64,000 bases of DNA from Arthrobacter sp. RIT-PI-e (GCF_001187915.1 NZ_LGIU01000058.1:55198-119197); one strand, 5' to 3'; positions 44,363 to 53,414 are shown, counted from the stretch's first letter. Made by a program: numbers and translations. Notes: generated by a model not told the origin, from the letters alone.

Positions 44363-45283
44363 ATGGCAGAGAACACGCCGGCACCAGCAGCCGCGGCAGG
44401 ACGACCGGGGGTCGACCCGACGGCGGCGCTCCTGGACCTGCTCGACCTCGGCAGCGCCGAGGGCGCCCAGACGGACGAGGAGATCTTCGTCGGCACCTCG
44501 GCCAGCCAGCCGAGCCGGCGGATCTTCGGCGGACAGGTGCTCGCGCAGTCGCTCGTGGCCGCGATGCGCACGGTGGAGCCGAGCCGGGAGGTCCACTCCA
44601 TGCACGGGTACTTCCTGCGGGCCGGGGACGCCGACCAGCCCATCACCTTCGGTGTGCAGCGCCTCCGCGACGGCCGCTCGTTCTCGGCACGGCGCACCCA
44701 CGCGTACCAGAACGGGGTGCCCATCCTCTCCATGATCGCGTCCTTCCAGGAGCCCGCCGACGGCGTGGCCCACCAGGAGACCATGCCCGAGGGCATCCCC
44801 GACCCGGAGAGCCTGCCGACCACCGCGGCCCTCCTCGGGCGGCTCGACCATCCGGTGGCGCGGGCGTGGGCCTACGAGCGGCCCTTCGACATCCGGCACA
44901 TCGACCCTCCCCTGTACCTGAGGAACGACGGCCCGCAGGAGCCGCGGAACGCGGTGTGGATGCGGAGCCTCGGACCGCTCCCGGACGACGCCGCGCTCCA
45001 TCGCGCAGCGCTCGCGTACGCCAGCGACTACACCCTGCTCGAACCCATCCTCCGACCGCACGGGCTCAGCTGGATCCGCCCGGGCATGAGCGTGGCCAGC
45101 CTCGACCACGCCATGTGGTGGCACCGGCCCGTGCGTGTGGACGAGTGGCTGCTGTACGTGCAGTCCTCCCCCAGCGCGTCCGGTGCGCGCGGTCTCTCCA
45201 CCGGACGGATCTTCGACCGCTCGGGGGCCCTCGTGGCCAGCGTGGCCCAGGAGGGCATGGTCCGGGTACCTGAGACGGACTGA
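44363..45283 (+). CDS. tesB: acyl-CoA thioesterase II
   Basis: 306 residues from ATG 44363, with GAGGAG upstream. Double-hotdog enzyme. The N-terminal half has RRIFGGQVLAQSLVAAM and VHSMHGYFLRAGD. The C-terminal half has ASDYTLLEP (catalytic Asp), the SLDHAMWWHRP motif and GLSTGRIFDRSG. Hydrolyses medium- to long-chain acyl-CoA and may feed or relieve the fatty-acid pool. A TAGTGT -10 near 44236 predicts a leader of about 115 bases. A strong hairpin ends the gene. Confidence 0.95.
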   Translation: MAENTPAPAAAAGRPGVDPTAALLDLLDLGSAEGAQTDEEIFVGTSASQPSRRIFGGQVLAQSLVAAMRTVEPSREVHSMHGYFLRAGDADQPITFGVQRLRDGRSFSARRTHAYQNGVPILSMIASFQEPADGVAHQETMPEGIPDPESLPTTAALLGRLDHPVARAWAYERPFDIRHIDPPLYLRNDGPQEPRNAVWMRSLGPLPDDAALHRAALAYASDYTLLEPILRPHGLSWIRPGMSVASLDHAMWWHRPVRVDEWLLYVQSSPSASGARGLSTGRIFDRSGALVASVAQEGMVRVPETD

Positions 45284-45370
45284 TCCGCCCCCTCCCGTTC
45301 GGGGAACACCTCGCAGGCCTCCGCGTCGGTGCAACGGGGCGTCGGTGCAGCGGGAAGCGGTGCCGGGAAA

Positions 45371-45411
45371 GAGGACGAGGGACGCTGCCGCGGGCAGCGT
45401 CCCTCGTCCTC
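45371..45411. terminator. bidirectional terminator tesB / ettA
   Basis: A perfect 19-bp stem (45371-45389 with 45393-45411) with a 3-base loop between converging genes. Confidence 0.85.
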
Positions 45412-45435
45412 ATCCGGAGGTGTCCGGCGGTGGGG

Positions 45436-47118
45436 TCAGTCGCGTGTCAGACGGCGGTGCGTCACCCGGGGCGGCTTGGGCGCGTCGGGGCCGAGCCGCT
45501 CCACCTTGTTCTGCTCGTACGCGTCGAAATTCCCCTCGAACCAGTACCAGGTGTCCGGGTTCTCCTCGGTGCCCTCGTAGGAGAGGATGTGCGTGGCCAC
45601 CCGGTCGAGGAACCAGCGGTCGTGCGACACCACGACGGCGCAGCCCGGGAACTCGAGCAGCGCGTTCTCGAGGCTCGAGAGCGTCTCCACGTCGAGGTCG
45701 TTGGTGGGCTCGTCGAGGAGCAGCAGGTTTCCGCCCTGCTTGAGGGTCATGGCGAGGTTCAGGCGGTTGCGCTCACCGCCGGAGAGCACCCCGGCCTTCT
45801 TCTGCTGGTCCGGGCCCTTGAAGCCGAACGCCGAGACGTACGCCCGTGACGGCATCTCCACCTGGCCCACCTGGATGAAGTCGAGCCCGTCGGAGACGAC
45901 CTCCCAGAGGCTCTTGTTGGGGTCGATCCCGCCACGGGACTGGTCCACGTAGGAGATCCGCACCGAGTCACCGATGCGCAGCTCTCCGCCGTCGAGCTCC
46001 TCGAGGCCCACGATGGTCTTGAACAGCGTGGTCTTTCCCACACCGTTGGGGCCGATCACGCCCACGATGCCGTTGCGCGGCAGGGAGAAGGACAGTCCGT
46101 CGATGAGGACACGCTCGTCGTAGCCCTTGCGCAGACCCTTGGCCTCGATGACCTGGCTGCCGAGACGGGGACCCGGCGGGATCTGGATCTCCTCGAAGTC
46201 GAGCTTCCGGGTGCGCTCGGCCTCCGCCGCCATCTCCTCGTACCGGTTCAGGCGAGCCTTGGACTTCGTCTGGCGGCCCTTGGCGTTGGAGCGGACCCAC
46301 TCCAGTTCCTCGCTGAGCCGCTTGGAGAGCTTCTGGTCCTTCTTGCCCTGCACCTCGAGGCGCGCACGCTTCTTCTCGAGGTAGGTGGAGTAGTTGCCCT
46401 CGTACGGGTACAGGTGACCGCGGTCCACCTCGGCGATCCACTCGGCCACGTGGTCGAGGAAGTACCGGTCGTGGGTGACGGCCAGGACGGCACCGGCGTA
46501 GGACTTCAGGTGCTGCTCGAGCCAGAGCACGCTCTCGGCGTCCAGGTGGTTGGTGGGTTCGTCGAGCAGCAGGAGATCGGGCTTCTGCAGCAGGAGCTTG
46601 CAGAGCGCCACACGACGCCGCTCACCACCGGAGAGCACCGTGACGTCCGCGTCCGGCGGCGGGCAGCGCAGGGCGTCCATGGCCTGCTCGAGCTGGGAGT
46701 CGAGGTCCCAGGCGTCCGCGGCGTCGATGGCCTCCTGCAGCTTGCCCATCTCGTCGAGCAGCGTGTCGTAGTCGGCGTCCGGGCTCGCCATCTCCTCGGA
46801 GATCTCGTTGAAGCGCTGGATCTTCCCGTAGATCTCGCCCACACCCTCCTGGACGTTGCCGAGGACGGTCTTGTCCTCGTTCAGGGGCGGTTCCTGCAGC
46901 AGGATGCCCACGGTGTAGCCGGGGCTCAGCCGCGCCTCGCCGTTCGAGGGCGTGTCCATACCGGCCATGATCTTCAGGATGGTGGACTTACCGGCACCGT
47001 TGGGTCCCACCACGCCGATCTTCGCGCCGGGGAAGAACGACATACTGACGTCGTCGAGGATAACTTTGTCGCCAACGGCCTTGCGGGCCTTGGTCATCGT
47101 GTAGATAAATTCCGCCAT
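45436..47118 (-). CDS. ettA: energy-dependent translational throttle protein EttA (ABC-F)
   Basis: 560 residues. Two ABC domains without membrane segments: Walker A GPNGAGKST near 39 and GPNGVGKTT near 353, each with LSGGERRR or LSGGERNR and a LLLLDEPT Walker B. The arm region lies in the first domain (EEMASPDADYDTLLDEM), and the inter-domain linker is long and basic. EttA binds the ribosomal E site and responds to the ATP/ADP ratio. The start lies seven bases after a TAGCCT -10 element, suggesting a leaderless message. Confidence 0.95.
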   Translation of the reverse strand: MAEFIYTMTKARKAVGDKVILDDVSMSFFPGAKIGVVGPNGAGKSTILKIMAGMDTPSNGEARLSPGYTVGILLQEPPLNEDKTVLGNVQEGVGEIYGKIQRFNEISEEMASPDADYDTLLDEMGKLQEAIDAADAWDLDSQLEQAMDALRCPPPDADVTVLSGGERRRVALCKLLLQKPDLLLLDEPTNHLDAESVLWLEQHLKSYAGAVLAVTHDRYFLDHVAEWIAEVDRGHLYPYEGNYSTYLEKKRARLEVQGKKDQKLSKRLSEELEWVRSNAKGRQTKSKARLNRYEEMAAEAERTRKLDFEEIQIPPGPRLGSQVIEAKGLRKGYDERVLIDGLSFSLPRNGIVGVIGPNGVGKTTLFKTIVGLEELDGGELRIGDSVRISYVDQSRGGIDPNKSLWEVVSDGLDFIQVGQVEMPSRAYVSAFGFKGPDQQKKAGVLSGGERNRLNLAMTLKQGGNLLLLDEPTNDLDVETLSSLENALLEFPGCAVVVSHDRWFLDRVATHILSYEGTEENPDTWYWFEGNFDAYEQNKVERLGPDAPKPPRVTHRRLTRD

Positions 47119-47125
47119 GACCCCA

Positions 47126-47131
47126 AGGCTA
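47126..47131 (-). promoter_or_regulatory. -10 element of ettA
   Basis: Minus-strand TAGCCT, seven bases, ATG at 47118. Confidence 0.45.
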
Positions 47132-47247
47132 GTGCTTGCTCATCGTGTTCTCACATTCGCCGGGACGAACATCGCGGACGGACGCCGCGGACGGACGCCG
47201 GCAATCCCGGGGCCGTCCTGGCCCCTCGGGGGATCGCGGCGTCGCAG

Positions 47248-47790
47248 CTATCGCTGGTCGCCGACGAAACAGTGGCCCGAGCCGAGGACCGGCAGCACCG
47301 CCACCGACACGTCGCTCTCCCGGATCTCCCCGACCACGCAGGTCTCGCCGGTGCGCCCTGCCCCCTGGATCGCGTCCACGTCGAGCCCGGTGGGGGTGCT
47401 GTCGATGGACACCTCGATCTCGTCCGGGACCACACCCGCATCCGTGAAACCCTCCTCGATGGCCGCCCGCACCTGGTCCCGGGTCACGGAGCTCTGCGCC
47501 GACGCGAGGGCCCGCAGCGAGGACTCGACGGCGCCGGCCGCCCGGTCCCCGTCCTGCGCAGTCTCCTCCGCAGCGGTCTGCCCGGAGCCGCCCGCGTCCG
47601 GTCCGCCGGTCGGCTCCTGTGCCGCGCCGCCCGCGCCGGCGCCGTCGTCGCCTGCCGCGCCGTCCGGGTCCACCGAGGGTGAAGGAGCGTCCACACCGGT
47701 TTCCCCGGAGGTGACCGACGGCACCGGCGAACCCGTGCAGGCCGTGACGACCAGCACGGAGGCCATGACCGCCAGCGCCCGGGCGGGCAC
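47248..47790 (-). CDS. putative lipoprotein (DUF6993-like)
   Basis: 180 residues from GTG 47790. A short signal sequence ends in a lipobox-like VVTAC with Cys18, so the mature protein is probably lipid-anchored outside the membrane. Residues 20-85 are Gly/Pro/Ser/Asp-rich linker. The C-terminal domain (about 88-180) has two cysteines (ETCVVGEI and GHCFVGDQ) that could form a disulfide. The family is tentative, based on its place beside ettA and ssb in related genomes. No function is known. Confidence 0.7.
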   Translation of the reverse strand: MPARALAVMASVLVVTACTGSPVPSVTSGETGVDAPSPSVDPDGAAGDDGAGAGGAAQEPTGGPDAGGSGQTAAEETAQDGDRAAGAVESSLRALASAQSSVTRDQVRAAIEEGFTDAGVVPDEIEVSIDSTPTGLDVDAIQGAGRTGETCVVGEIRESDVSVAVLPVLGSGHCFVGDQR

Positions 47791-47906
47791 CAGGGCGATT
47801 CGGCGGCGCGGAGCCGGTGGCGGGGCGGCGGTATTCCCCCGTTCATCCTGTCACGGGCCCGCCGCTCCCCCGCGCCGGAGGTCCGGCACCGTGTCGCACG
47901 GGCACA

Positions 47907-47948
47907 GGATCCCGACGACCGGATCCCGACGAGGGGATCTCGACGGGG
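47907..47948. repeat. three tandem 14-bp repeats
   Basis: Units beginning GGATCCCGACGA at 47907 and 47921 and GGATCTCGACGG at 47935, in the gap between the lipoprotein start and the ssb stop. A 9-bp hairpin (47947-47955 with 47982-47990, long loop) follows and may end ssb transcription. Confidence 0.6.
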
Positions 47949-48032
47949 GACTCCGGGACCGGCCATCGGCACCGGACGCCGCGGAGTCCCGCCTCCGTAC
48001 CGGCGGCCCCCTGGTGCAGCGTGTCCGTACCG

Positions 48033-48617
48033 TCAGAACGGGACGCCTGCATCCTCGAGCTCGGCGAATCCCTCCCGATCGCGGCGTGTCGGGACGCTGC
48101 CGTCCGGGGTCGGCTCGTCGCCGGACCCGGCGGGGGCGCCGGCCTCCGGAGCGAAGCCGTACCGCTCACCGGTCCCCGCGGCGGCGCCCGCCGGTACGCC
48201 CTCCTCCACTGCGCCGTCCGTCCCCCCCCCGGTACCGCCCTGGTGGTCGGCGCGGTCGGGGGCGGTCCTGCGGAAGTTCGCGGTGCCCCACATGAGGTCG
48301 TGTCCGGCGCTGTCCGCGTCGATCTCCACGGCCGTCCCGGTGCGGCCGTCCGCGGTGCTCCACGGGCGGATCCTCAACCGGCCGGTGACGATCACCCGGT
48401 CCCCCTTCTTGATGCTCGCGCCGGCGTTCGTGGCGAGCTGCCGGAACATGGAGACGGAGTACCAGTTCGTGTGCCCGTCCACCCACGCGTCGGTGGCCCT
48501 GTCGAACCGCCGCTCCGTCGCGCACATCCGGAACCCGGCGATCGGCAGTCCGCTCTGCGCCAGCGTGAGGCGCACCTCGGTGGCGACGTAGCCGCGCACG
48601 GTGATGATGTCGGTCAT
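48033..48617 (-). CDS. ssb: single-stranded DNA-binding protein
   Basis: 194 residues from ATG 48617, with AAGGGA seven bases upstream. OB-fold domain over the first 110 residues: ITVRGYVATEVRLTL, FRMCATERRFDRATDAW, NWYSVSMFRQLA and KGDRVIVTGRLRIRPW. A long Gly/Pro linker follows. The C-terminal tip is DAGVPF, which keeps the terminal PF but has lost most of the acidic DDDIPF used to recruit partner proteins. This suggests a second SSB rather than the replication-linked one, which in actinobacteria lies between rpsF and rpsR. Confidence 0.9.
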   Translation of the reverse strand: MTDIITVRGYVATEVRLTLAQSGLPIAGFRMCATERRFDRATDAWVDGHTNWYSVSMFRQLATNAGASIKKGDRVIVTGRLRIRPWSTADGRTGTAVEIDADSAGHDLMWGTANFRRTAPDRADHQGGTGGGTDGAVEEGVPAGAAAGTGERYGFAPEAGAPAGSGDEPTPDGSVPTRRDREGFAELEDAGVPF

Positions 48618-48796
48618 GATGTGTCCCTTCGTCGGTGGGGCCGACGACGATCGCCTGCCTTCCCCCAGTCTCGATCGGCGGGAAGCGGGATCGCGGGGCA
48701 CAGCGGCGTATGTGTACAACTGTCCGGCGGATGTCCGGGAGGGTGTCCGGAGGGCAGGAAAAAGGCCGGGCGCTCCGGCGCCCGGCCCCTCGATGG

Positions 48797-48869
48797 TGCC
48801 CCCGGCAGGATTCGAACCTGCGACCAGAGGATTAGAAGGCCCCTGCTCTATCCCCTGAGCTACGGAGGC
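48797..48869 (-). tRNA. tRNA-Arg (TCT)
   Basis: Minus strand: acceptor GCCTCCG/CGGGGGC with one G-U pair, D arm GCTCAGGGGATAGAGC, anticodon TCT in loop CTTCTAA, T arm GTTCGAAT, discriminator A and an encoded CCA (48796-48794). The anticodon stem is weak: GGGGC/TCCTC with a C-U mismatch at 31-39 and a G-U pair. Confidence 0.9.
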
Positions 48870-48878
48870 AGTGGCTCG

Positions 48879-48884
48879 AGTTTA
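48879..48884 (-). promoter_or_regulatory. -10 of tRNA-Arg
   Basis: Minus-strand TAAACT directly after the stop codon of the DUF3224 gene, nine bases before the tRNA 5' end. Confidence 0.55.
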
Positions 48885-49340
48885 CTATGCGGGGCCCTCC
48901 GCGGTCCCGCCGTCGTCGAGCGGCTCGATCTCGTCCGGGAAGCTGACGCGCAGTTCGAGGCGGTGCTGGCCGTCGGGATCCTGCGAGTAGATGGCCCTGC
49001 CGGAGATGCCACGGAGCCCCTCGGTACCCGATCCCGGGATGATGTGCCCCGAGCTCGCGGCATCGGCACCCTCCGCGACACCCCAGTGCTGCACCGTCAT
49101 GCTCCCGGTGCGGTCACCGACGGAACCCACGAAGTGCTCGGAGGACACGTAGCCGGCACCGACGTCGTTCCCGGCCATCAGCAGCTCCGCGGTACTGGTG
49201 CCGCGGATCTCCCCCTCGAACACCTTCGCCGCCCGTACCCGTGAGAGCTCACCGGTGCTGCCGGGTGCCGAGTAGGGTTCGGCGTCCCATGCGGTGATCT
49301 CGAACTCGCCGTCGTACGTGGTCGTTCCTGTTCCACTCAT
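48885..49340 (-). CDS. DUF3224 family protein
   Basis: 151 residues from ATG 49340. The beta-rich pattern matches DUF3224: YDGEFEITAWDAEPYS, KVFEGEIRGTSTAELLMA, HFVGSVGDRTGSMTVQHWG, then GHIIPGSGTEGLRGISG. These proteins look like small beta-barrels related to allene-oxide-cyclase-like folds. Function unknown. No signal peptide. A GATACT -10 exactly six bases upstream supports a leaderless start. tRNA-Arg lies just downstream on the same strand. Confidence 0.85.
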   Translation of the reverse strand: MSGTGTTTYDGEFEITAWDAEPYSAPGSTGELSRVRAAKVFEGEIRGTSTAELLMAGNDVGAGYVSSEHFVGSVGDRTGSMTVQHWGVAEGADAASSGHIIPGSGTEGLRGISGRAIYSQDPDGQHRLELRVSFPDEIEPLDDGGTAEGPA

Positions 49341-49346
49341 CTGACC

Positions 49347-49352
49347 AGTATC
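49347..49352 (-). promoter_or_regulatory. -10 element, leaderless DUF3224 gene
   Basis: Minus-strand GATACT, six bases, ATG at 49340. Confidence 0.45.
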
Positions 49353-49436
49353 ACCGCTCGCGGCGCACCACGCATGCCCGGTGTCCGGCGTCGGCCCCCG
49401 TGGGGAGCCTGCACGGCGTGTGCACGAGGGACCCGG

Positions 49437-50957
49437 TCAGTGCAGCTGCCCGGGCTCCAGCGGCCGGTAGCGCCGGCGGAACAGGACCTTGGTGCGGGGG
49501 TCCAGGAACACGAGGTAGAGCGCGAAGGCGAGGGCGGTCACGGCCGCCAGCTGGCGGGCCACACTCAGGCTGAGATCGAAGTAGGGGAAGATGTCCAGCT
49601 GGTCGGTGATCGCGTACACCATGAAGAACGCCACGGTGAGGTGCAGGAACTTCACCTGCCAGTCGTCGCGGATACCGGTCACGGCGAAGAGCGGGATGAG
49701 CCAGACCACGTACCAGGACTGGATCATGGGTGCCAGCAGCACGATGGCGGCGAAGGCGAGCGCGAGCCGCCGGACGAGGTGCCGGTGCTCTCCCCGGAAG
49801 ATCTGCAGGGCGATCACCACCAGTGAGGCCACCCGCGCCACGGTGTGGAAGATGTCGGCGATCCCCCAGCCGTCGAGGCCCAGGGCGTTGCCCACCCCCG
49901 CCAGGATCATGCCGACGAAGCCGACCGGGGCGTACCAGATCCAGACGCTGCCCGGTGTGCTGAGGGCTCCCACCCAGCCGAAACCGAACCCGTTGATCAG
50001 ACCCATGATCCACAGGATGCCGAGACAGAGCCCGCCGGTCATGGCCCAGTACAGGAACTTCCTCGGCCACGAGGCACCCTTGCCCGCCCACAGCAGACCC
50101 ACGAACGGCAGGAAGATCAGGGTGATCGGCTTGATCCCCACGGAGAGGGTGATCAGCAGGATCCCGAGGACCGGCCGCTTGACCGACGCGAGGTACAAGC
50201 CCATCAGCGCCAGGCCGATCATGAGGGAGTCGTTGTGGATGGCGGCCACGAAGTTGATGAGGAAGAGGGGGTTGGCCACGCTGAGCCACAGGGCACGGTT
50301 CGGGTTGATGGAGTGCAGTTCGGCGAGCTTCGGCACCACGTACAGGCACAGGGCCACCCCTATCAGGGCCACCACCTTGAAGAGGATGATCGAGGTGTCC
50401 GGGTTGCCACCGGTAAGCCGGACGATCCCCTCCTCGATCCACAGGAACACCGGGCCGTACGGCGTGGGGCTCTGCGCCCAGAGGTCGTCCGCGCCGATCT
50501 GCAGGTAGTTGGAGATCTGCGAGTAGCCGTCCACGTAGGGGTTGAGCTTCGCGATCATCACCTGGCCCTGGGCGATGTAGGCGAACACGTCCCTGCTGAA
50601 GAGCGGCAGGGCCAGTGCCATCGGGATGGTCCAGGCCACCACCGCCTTGACCAGGTAGGGCCGGGTCTCGTCCGACCACCCGTTCAGGCGCTGCCCCAGC
50701 CGGAGCCAGGCACGGATCAGCAGCATGCCGCCCAGCGCCAGGAGGAGCACGGAGAGCACGGCACCGGGAGGTTCGAAGCGGAGCCAGATGATCACCGGAT
50801 TGCGCCGCAACCCGGTCGAGGCGAGCGAGAGCCATCCGACGCCGAGCGAGCCGAACCACATCATGAGGGAACCGATGAAACCCTGCACGATCGCGACGTC
50901 GGGCCTGTTCGGGCCCACCGAGGTCTCCGTCTCGGTGAGCGGGACCTGGGCGGGCAT
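49437..50957 (-). CDS. mptB: polyprenol-phosphate-mannose-dependent alpha-1,6-mannosyltransferase MptB-like
   Basis: 506 residues from ATG 50957. About 12 hydrophobic segments form a GT-C fold. The first extracytoplasmic loop has the catalytic acid in PLFSRDVFAYIAQGQ, followed by LNPYVDGYSQI and TPYGPVFLWIEE, the family signature. MptB elongates the mannan core of lipomannan-type glycolipids using polyprenol-phosphate mannose. No ribosome site is clear at this ATG; the frame is open to 51080 but the extra residues do not look like family sequence. It is divergent from orn. Confidence 0.85.
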   Translation of the reverse strand: MPAQVPLTETETSVGPNRPDVAIVQGFIGSLMMWFGSLGVGWLSLASTGLRRNPVIIWLRFEPPGAVLSVLLLALGGMLLIRAWLRLGQRLNGWSDETRPYLVKAVVAWTIPMALALPLFSRDVFAYIAQGQVMIAKLNPYVDGYSQISNYLQIGADDLWAQSPTPYGPVFLWIEEGIVRLTGGNPDTSIILFKVVALIGVALCLYVVPKLAELHSINPNRALWLSVANPLFLINFVAAIHNDSLMIGLALMGLYLASVKRPVLGILLITLSVGIKPITLIFLPFVGLLWAGKGASWPRKFLYWAMTGGLCLGILWIMGLINGFGFGWVGALSTPGSVWIWYAPVGFVGMILAGVGNALGLDGWGIADIFHTVARVASLVVIALQIFRGEHRHLVRRLALAFAAIVLLAPMIQSWYVVWLIPLFAVTGIRDDWQVKFLHLTVAFFMVYAITDQLDIFPYFDLSLSVARQLAAVTALAFALYLVFLDPRTKVLFRRRYRPLEPGQLH

Positions 50958-51241
50958 CGGGGAGATCCAATCGTCGATAAGCAGGAGGAGGCGAGGAAGC
51001 GCGCCGGTCCGCCGCCCGCTCCCTGCACGGAGTACCGCCGAGGACCGCAGAAGGCCTCGGACCGGTGCCGGCGGAGCCACGCGGACGGCCGCGGCGCCCG
51101 GCGAACTGTTCGAATGTTAGCACCGGGGCGGACCCGGATGCCGGATCGTCGACGAGCAGGATGCGCGTCGTCCCGGCCTCCCGCCTGGTCCGCGACGGCC
51201 GTCCCGGACCGCCCGTCCCAGGCCGCGTGGGTACCGGACGG

Positions 51242-51247
51242 TACATT
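51242..51247 (+). promoter_or_regulatory. -10 element, leaderless orn
   Basis: TACATT, six bases, ATG at 51254. Confidence 0.5.
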
Positions 51248-51253
51248 GGTCGG

Positions 51254-51856
51254 ATGCCGATATCGAATGAGCACATCGTGTGGATCGACTGCGAGATGAC
51301 CGGGCTCGACCTCGTCCAGGACGCCCTGATCGAGGTGGCGGTCCTGGTCACGGACGCCGAACTCAACGTCCTGGGAGAGGGCGTGGACGTGGTGATCAAG
51401 CCGACCGCGGAGGCGCTCGGCTCCATGGGCGAGTTCGTGCGGAACATGCACACCACTTCGGGGCTGCTCGAGGAGCTCGACGGCGGGATCACCATGCAGG
51501 AGGCCGAGGAGCAGGTACTCGCCTACATCAAGCAGTGGGTCCCCGAGCCCCGGAAGGCCCAGCTCGCGGGGAACTCCGTGGGCACCGACCGCAACTTCCT
51601 GCTGCGGGACATGCCCCTCGTGGTCGACCCCCTGCACTCCCGCGTCATCGATGTCTCCCCCATCAAGGAACTCGCCCGCCGCTGGTTCACCCGGGCCTAC
51701 TTCCAGTCACCGGCCAAGACGGGCGGTCACCGGGCCCTCGGGGACATCGAGGACTCGATCAGGGAGCTGCGCTACTACCGGGCAGCGGTGTTCGTCCCGT
51801 CCCCTGGACCCGATTCGGCGACGGCCAAGGAGCTGGCGCGGACCGTCGCGCCCTGA
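51254..51856 (+). CDS. orn: oligoribonuclease
   Basis: 200 residues. DEDDh 3'-5' exonuclease that degrades the last two to five nucleotides of RNA and also pGpG. Motif I IDCEMTGLD (D12, E14), motif II GNSVGTDRNFL, and motif III HRALGDIEDS with the catalytic His and Asp. Length is normal. tRNA-His follows on the same strand with its own -10. A leaderless -10 at correct spacing supports the start. Confidence 0.96.
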   Translation: MPISNEHIVWIDCEMTGLDLVQDALIEVAVLVTDAELNVLGEGVDVVIKPTAEALGSMGEFVRNMHTTSGLLEELDGGITMQEAEEQVLAYIKQWVPEPRKAQLAGNSVGTDRNFLLRDMPLVVDPLHSRVIDVSPIKELARRWFTRAYFQSPAKTGGHRALGDIEDSIRELRYYRAAVFVPSPGPDSATAKELARTVAP

Positions 51857-51944
51857 GCATGGCCCTCCTCACCCGGCACGCCCGCGCGAACCCGCCCTGA
51901 CGCAGGCGGCTCGGGGAGCTGTTCGGAGCAGCCGGAAAAGTGTG

Positions 51945-51950
51945 TAAACT
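51945..51950 (+). promoter_or_regulatory. -10 of tRNA-His
   Basis: TAAACT with a weak -35 (TTCGGA, 51922-51927) at 17 bases. The leader would be about 60 bases. Confidence 0.5.
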
Positions 51951-52018
51951 TGTGTCCGCTGCCTTCGACGAAGGGTGCGGAGGAGGCGACTCCGTCCCAC
52001 CGGATGCGAAGACACGTG

Positions 52019-52091
52019 GTGGGTATAGCTCAGTTGGCAGAGCGCCTGGTTGTGGTCCAGGAGGTCGCGGGTTCAACCCCCGTTACTCACC
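52019..52091 (+). tRNA. tRNA-His (GTG)
   Basis: Acceptor GTGGGTA/TACTCAC, D arm AGCTCAGTTGGCAGAGC, anticodon stem CCTGG/CCAGG with loop TTGTGGT and anticodon GTG, T arm GTTCAAC. An extra G at 52018 opposite C at 52091 is the G-1:C73 identity pair of tRNA-His. Confidence 0.97.
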
Positions 52092-52119
52092 CCTCGAGGG
52101 TCAGGTTCTCGTCCTGACC

Positions 52120-52158
52120 ACGTATGCCGTCCCGGAGTTGTTCCGGGACGGCATACGT
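52120..52158 (+). terminator. tRNA-His terminator
   Basis: A 17-bp stem (52120-52136 with 52142-52158), 5-base loop, followed by ATTT. A smaller 7-bp hairpin (52099-52119) precedes it. Confidence 0.85.
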
Positions 52159-52237
52159 ATTTCCGGCACCGGCCGTCCGGCGCACTCCCCGACAGCGGGC
52201 GTGCGCGGGAGGCCCGACAGCGACGAAGGATTCTGGC

Positions 52238-53410
52238 ATGGAACGCACGCTGTTCGACGAGGACCACGAGCTCTTCCGCGACATCGCCCGCGAGTTCGAC
52301 GAACGTACCGTGTCCCCGCACTACGCGGAGTGGGACCGCCTGCACATGATGGACCGGTCCGTGTGGACGTCCGCCGGTGAACAGGGTCTGCTCGGATTGG
52401 CCGTGCCCGAGGAGTTCGGCGGTACCGGGATGCCCGACTACCGGTTCCGCATGGTGCTCGACGAGGAGTTCGCCCGCAGCAACCACCTCGCCGTCGCTCT
52501 CGCCTTCCACCTGCAGGACGACCTCGTGCTGCCGCACCTGCTGGCCCACGGTTCGGACGACCTCAAGGAACGCTGGTTGCCCGGCATGGTGTCCGGGGAG
52601 ATCGTCACCTCCTGCGCCTGGACCGAACCCGGTGCGGGCAGCGATCTGCGCGGGATCCGTACCCGCGCGGTACGCGACGGCGACGACTGGCTGATCACCG
52701 GGCAGAAGGTGTTCATCGGCAACGGGATCAGCGGTGATGCGTCGCTGGTCCTCGCACGGACCGACGGCAGTTCCGGGCGCGGGTCGAGCGACGCCTTCTC
52801 CCTGTTCATGGTGGGCAAGGGCGAGGGCTACTCCCCCGGACGTCAGCTGGACAAGATGGGTCTGCGCGCCTCGGACACGGCGGAGCTCTTCTTCGACGAC
52901 GTCCGCGTCCCGGGAGCCGACCTGGTGGGCGAGGTGGGCCAGGGCCTGCGCTACAGCCTCGAGCAGCTCCCCCAGGCGCGTCTGGGCATCGCCGTGGCGG
53001 CGACGGCCCTGGCCCGTGCCTCCTACGAGCAGACCGTGCGCTACGTGAGCGAGCGCAGTGCCTTCGGGGAGCGCGTCCTGGATTTCCAGAACACGCGGCA
53101 CGTCCTCGCGGACATCCTCACCGAGATCCGGGTGACGGAGGGCTTCGTGGACCGGGCGGTCCTCGCCTTCAACGCGGGATCGCTGACCCCGGTGGACGCC
53201 GCGCAGGTGAAGCTGTGGGCGAGCGAGCGGGCCACCTCGATCACGGACCGCTGCCTGCAGCTGCACGGCGGGTACGGCTACATCCTCGAGTACCCGGTCT
53301 CGCAGGCGTTCCTCGCCGCCCGGTTGCTGACCATCTTCGGCGGGACCAGCGAGATCATGCGCGAATCGATCGGCCGCTCGATCGCCGACCAGCCCACCCG
53401 GAGGAAGTAG
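52238..53410 (+). CDS. acyl-CoA dehydrogenase
   Basis: 390 residues from ATG 52238, with AAGGA eight bases upstream. FAD enzyme for the first step of beta-oxidation. Signature 1 is CAWTEPGAGSDLRGIRT, the central barrel has LDKMGLRASDTAELFFDDV, and signature 2 is LQLHGGYGYILEYPV. The catalytic Glu is in the C-terminal GGTSEIMRE (long-chain or isovaleryl types place it elsewhere, so chain-length preference is open). It ends four bases before def, suggesting a two-gene operon that joins unrelated functions. Confidence 0.92.
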   Translation: MERTLFDEDHELFRDIAREFDERTVSPHYAEWDRLHMMDRSVWTSAGEQGLLGLAVPEEFGGTGMPDYRFRMVLDEEFARSNHLAVALAFHLQDDLVLPHLLAHGSDDLKERWLPGMVSGEIVTSCAWTEPGAGSDLRGIRTRAVRDGDDWLITGQKVFIGNGISGDASLVLARTDGSSGRGSSDAFSLFMVGKGEGYSPGRQLDKMGLRASDTAELFFDDVRVPGADLVGEVGQGLRYSLEQLPQARLGIAVAATALARASYEQTVRYVSERSAFGERVLDFQNTRHVLADILTEIRVTEGFVDRAVLAFNAGSLTPVDAAQVKLWASERATSITDRCLQLHGGYGYILEYPVSQAFLAARLLTIFGGTSEIMRESIGRSIADQPTRRK

Positions 53411-53414
53411 CACC

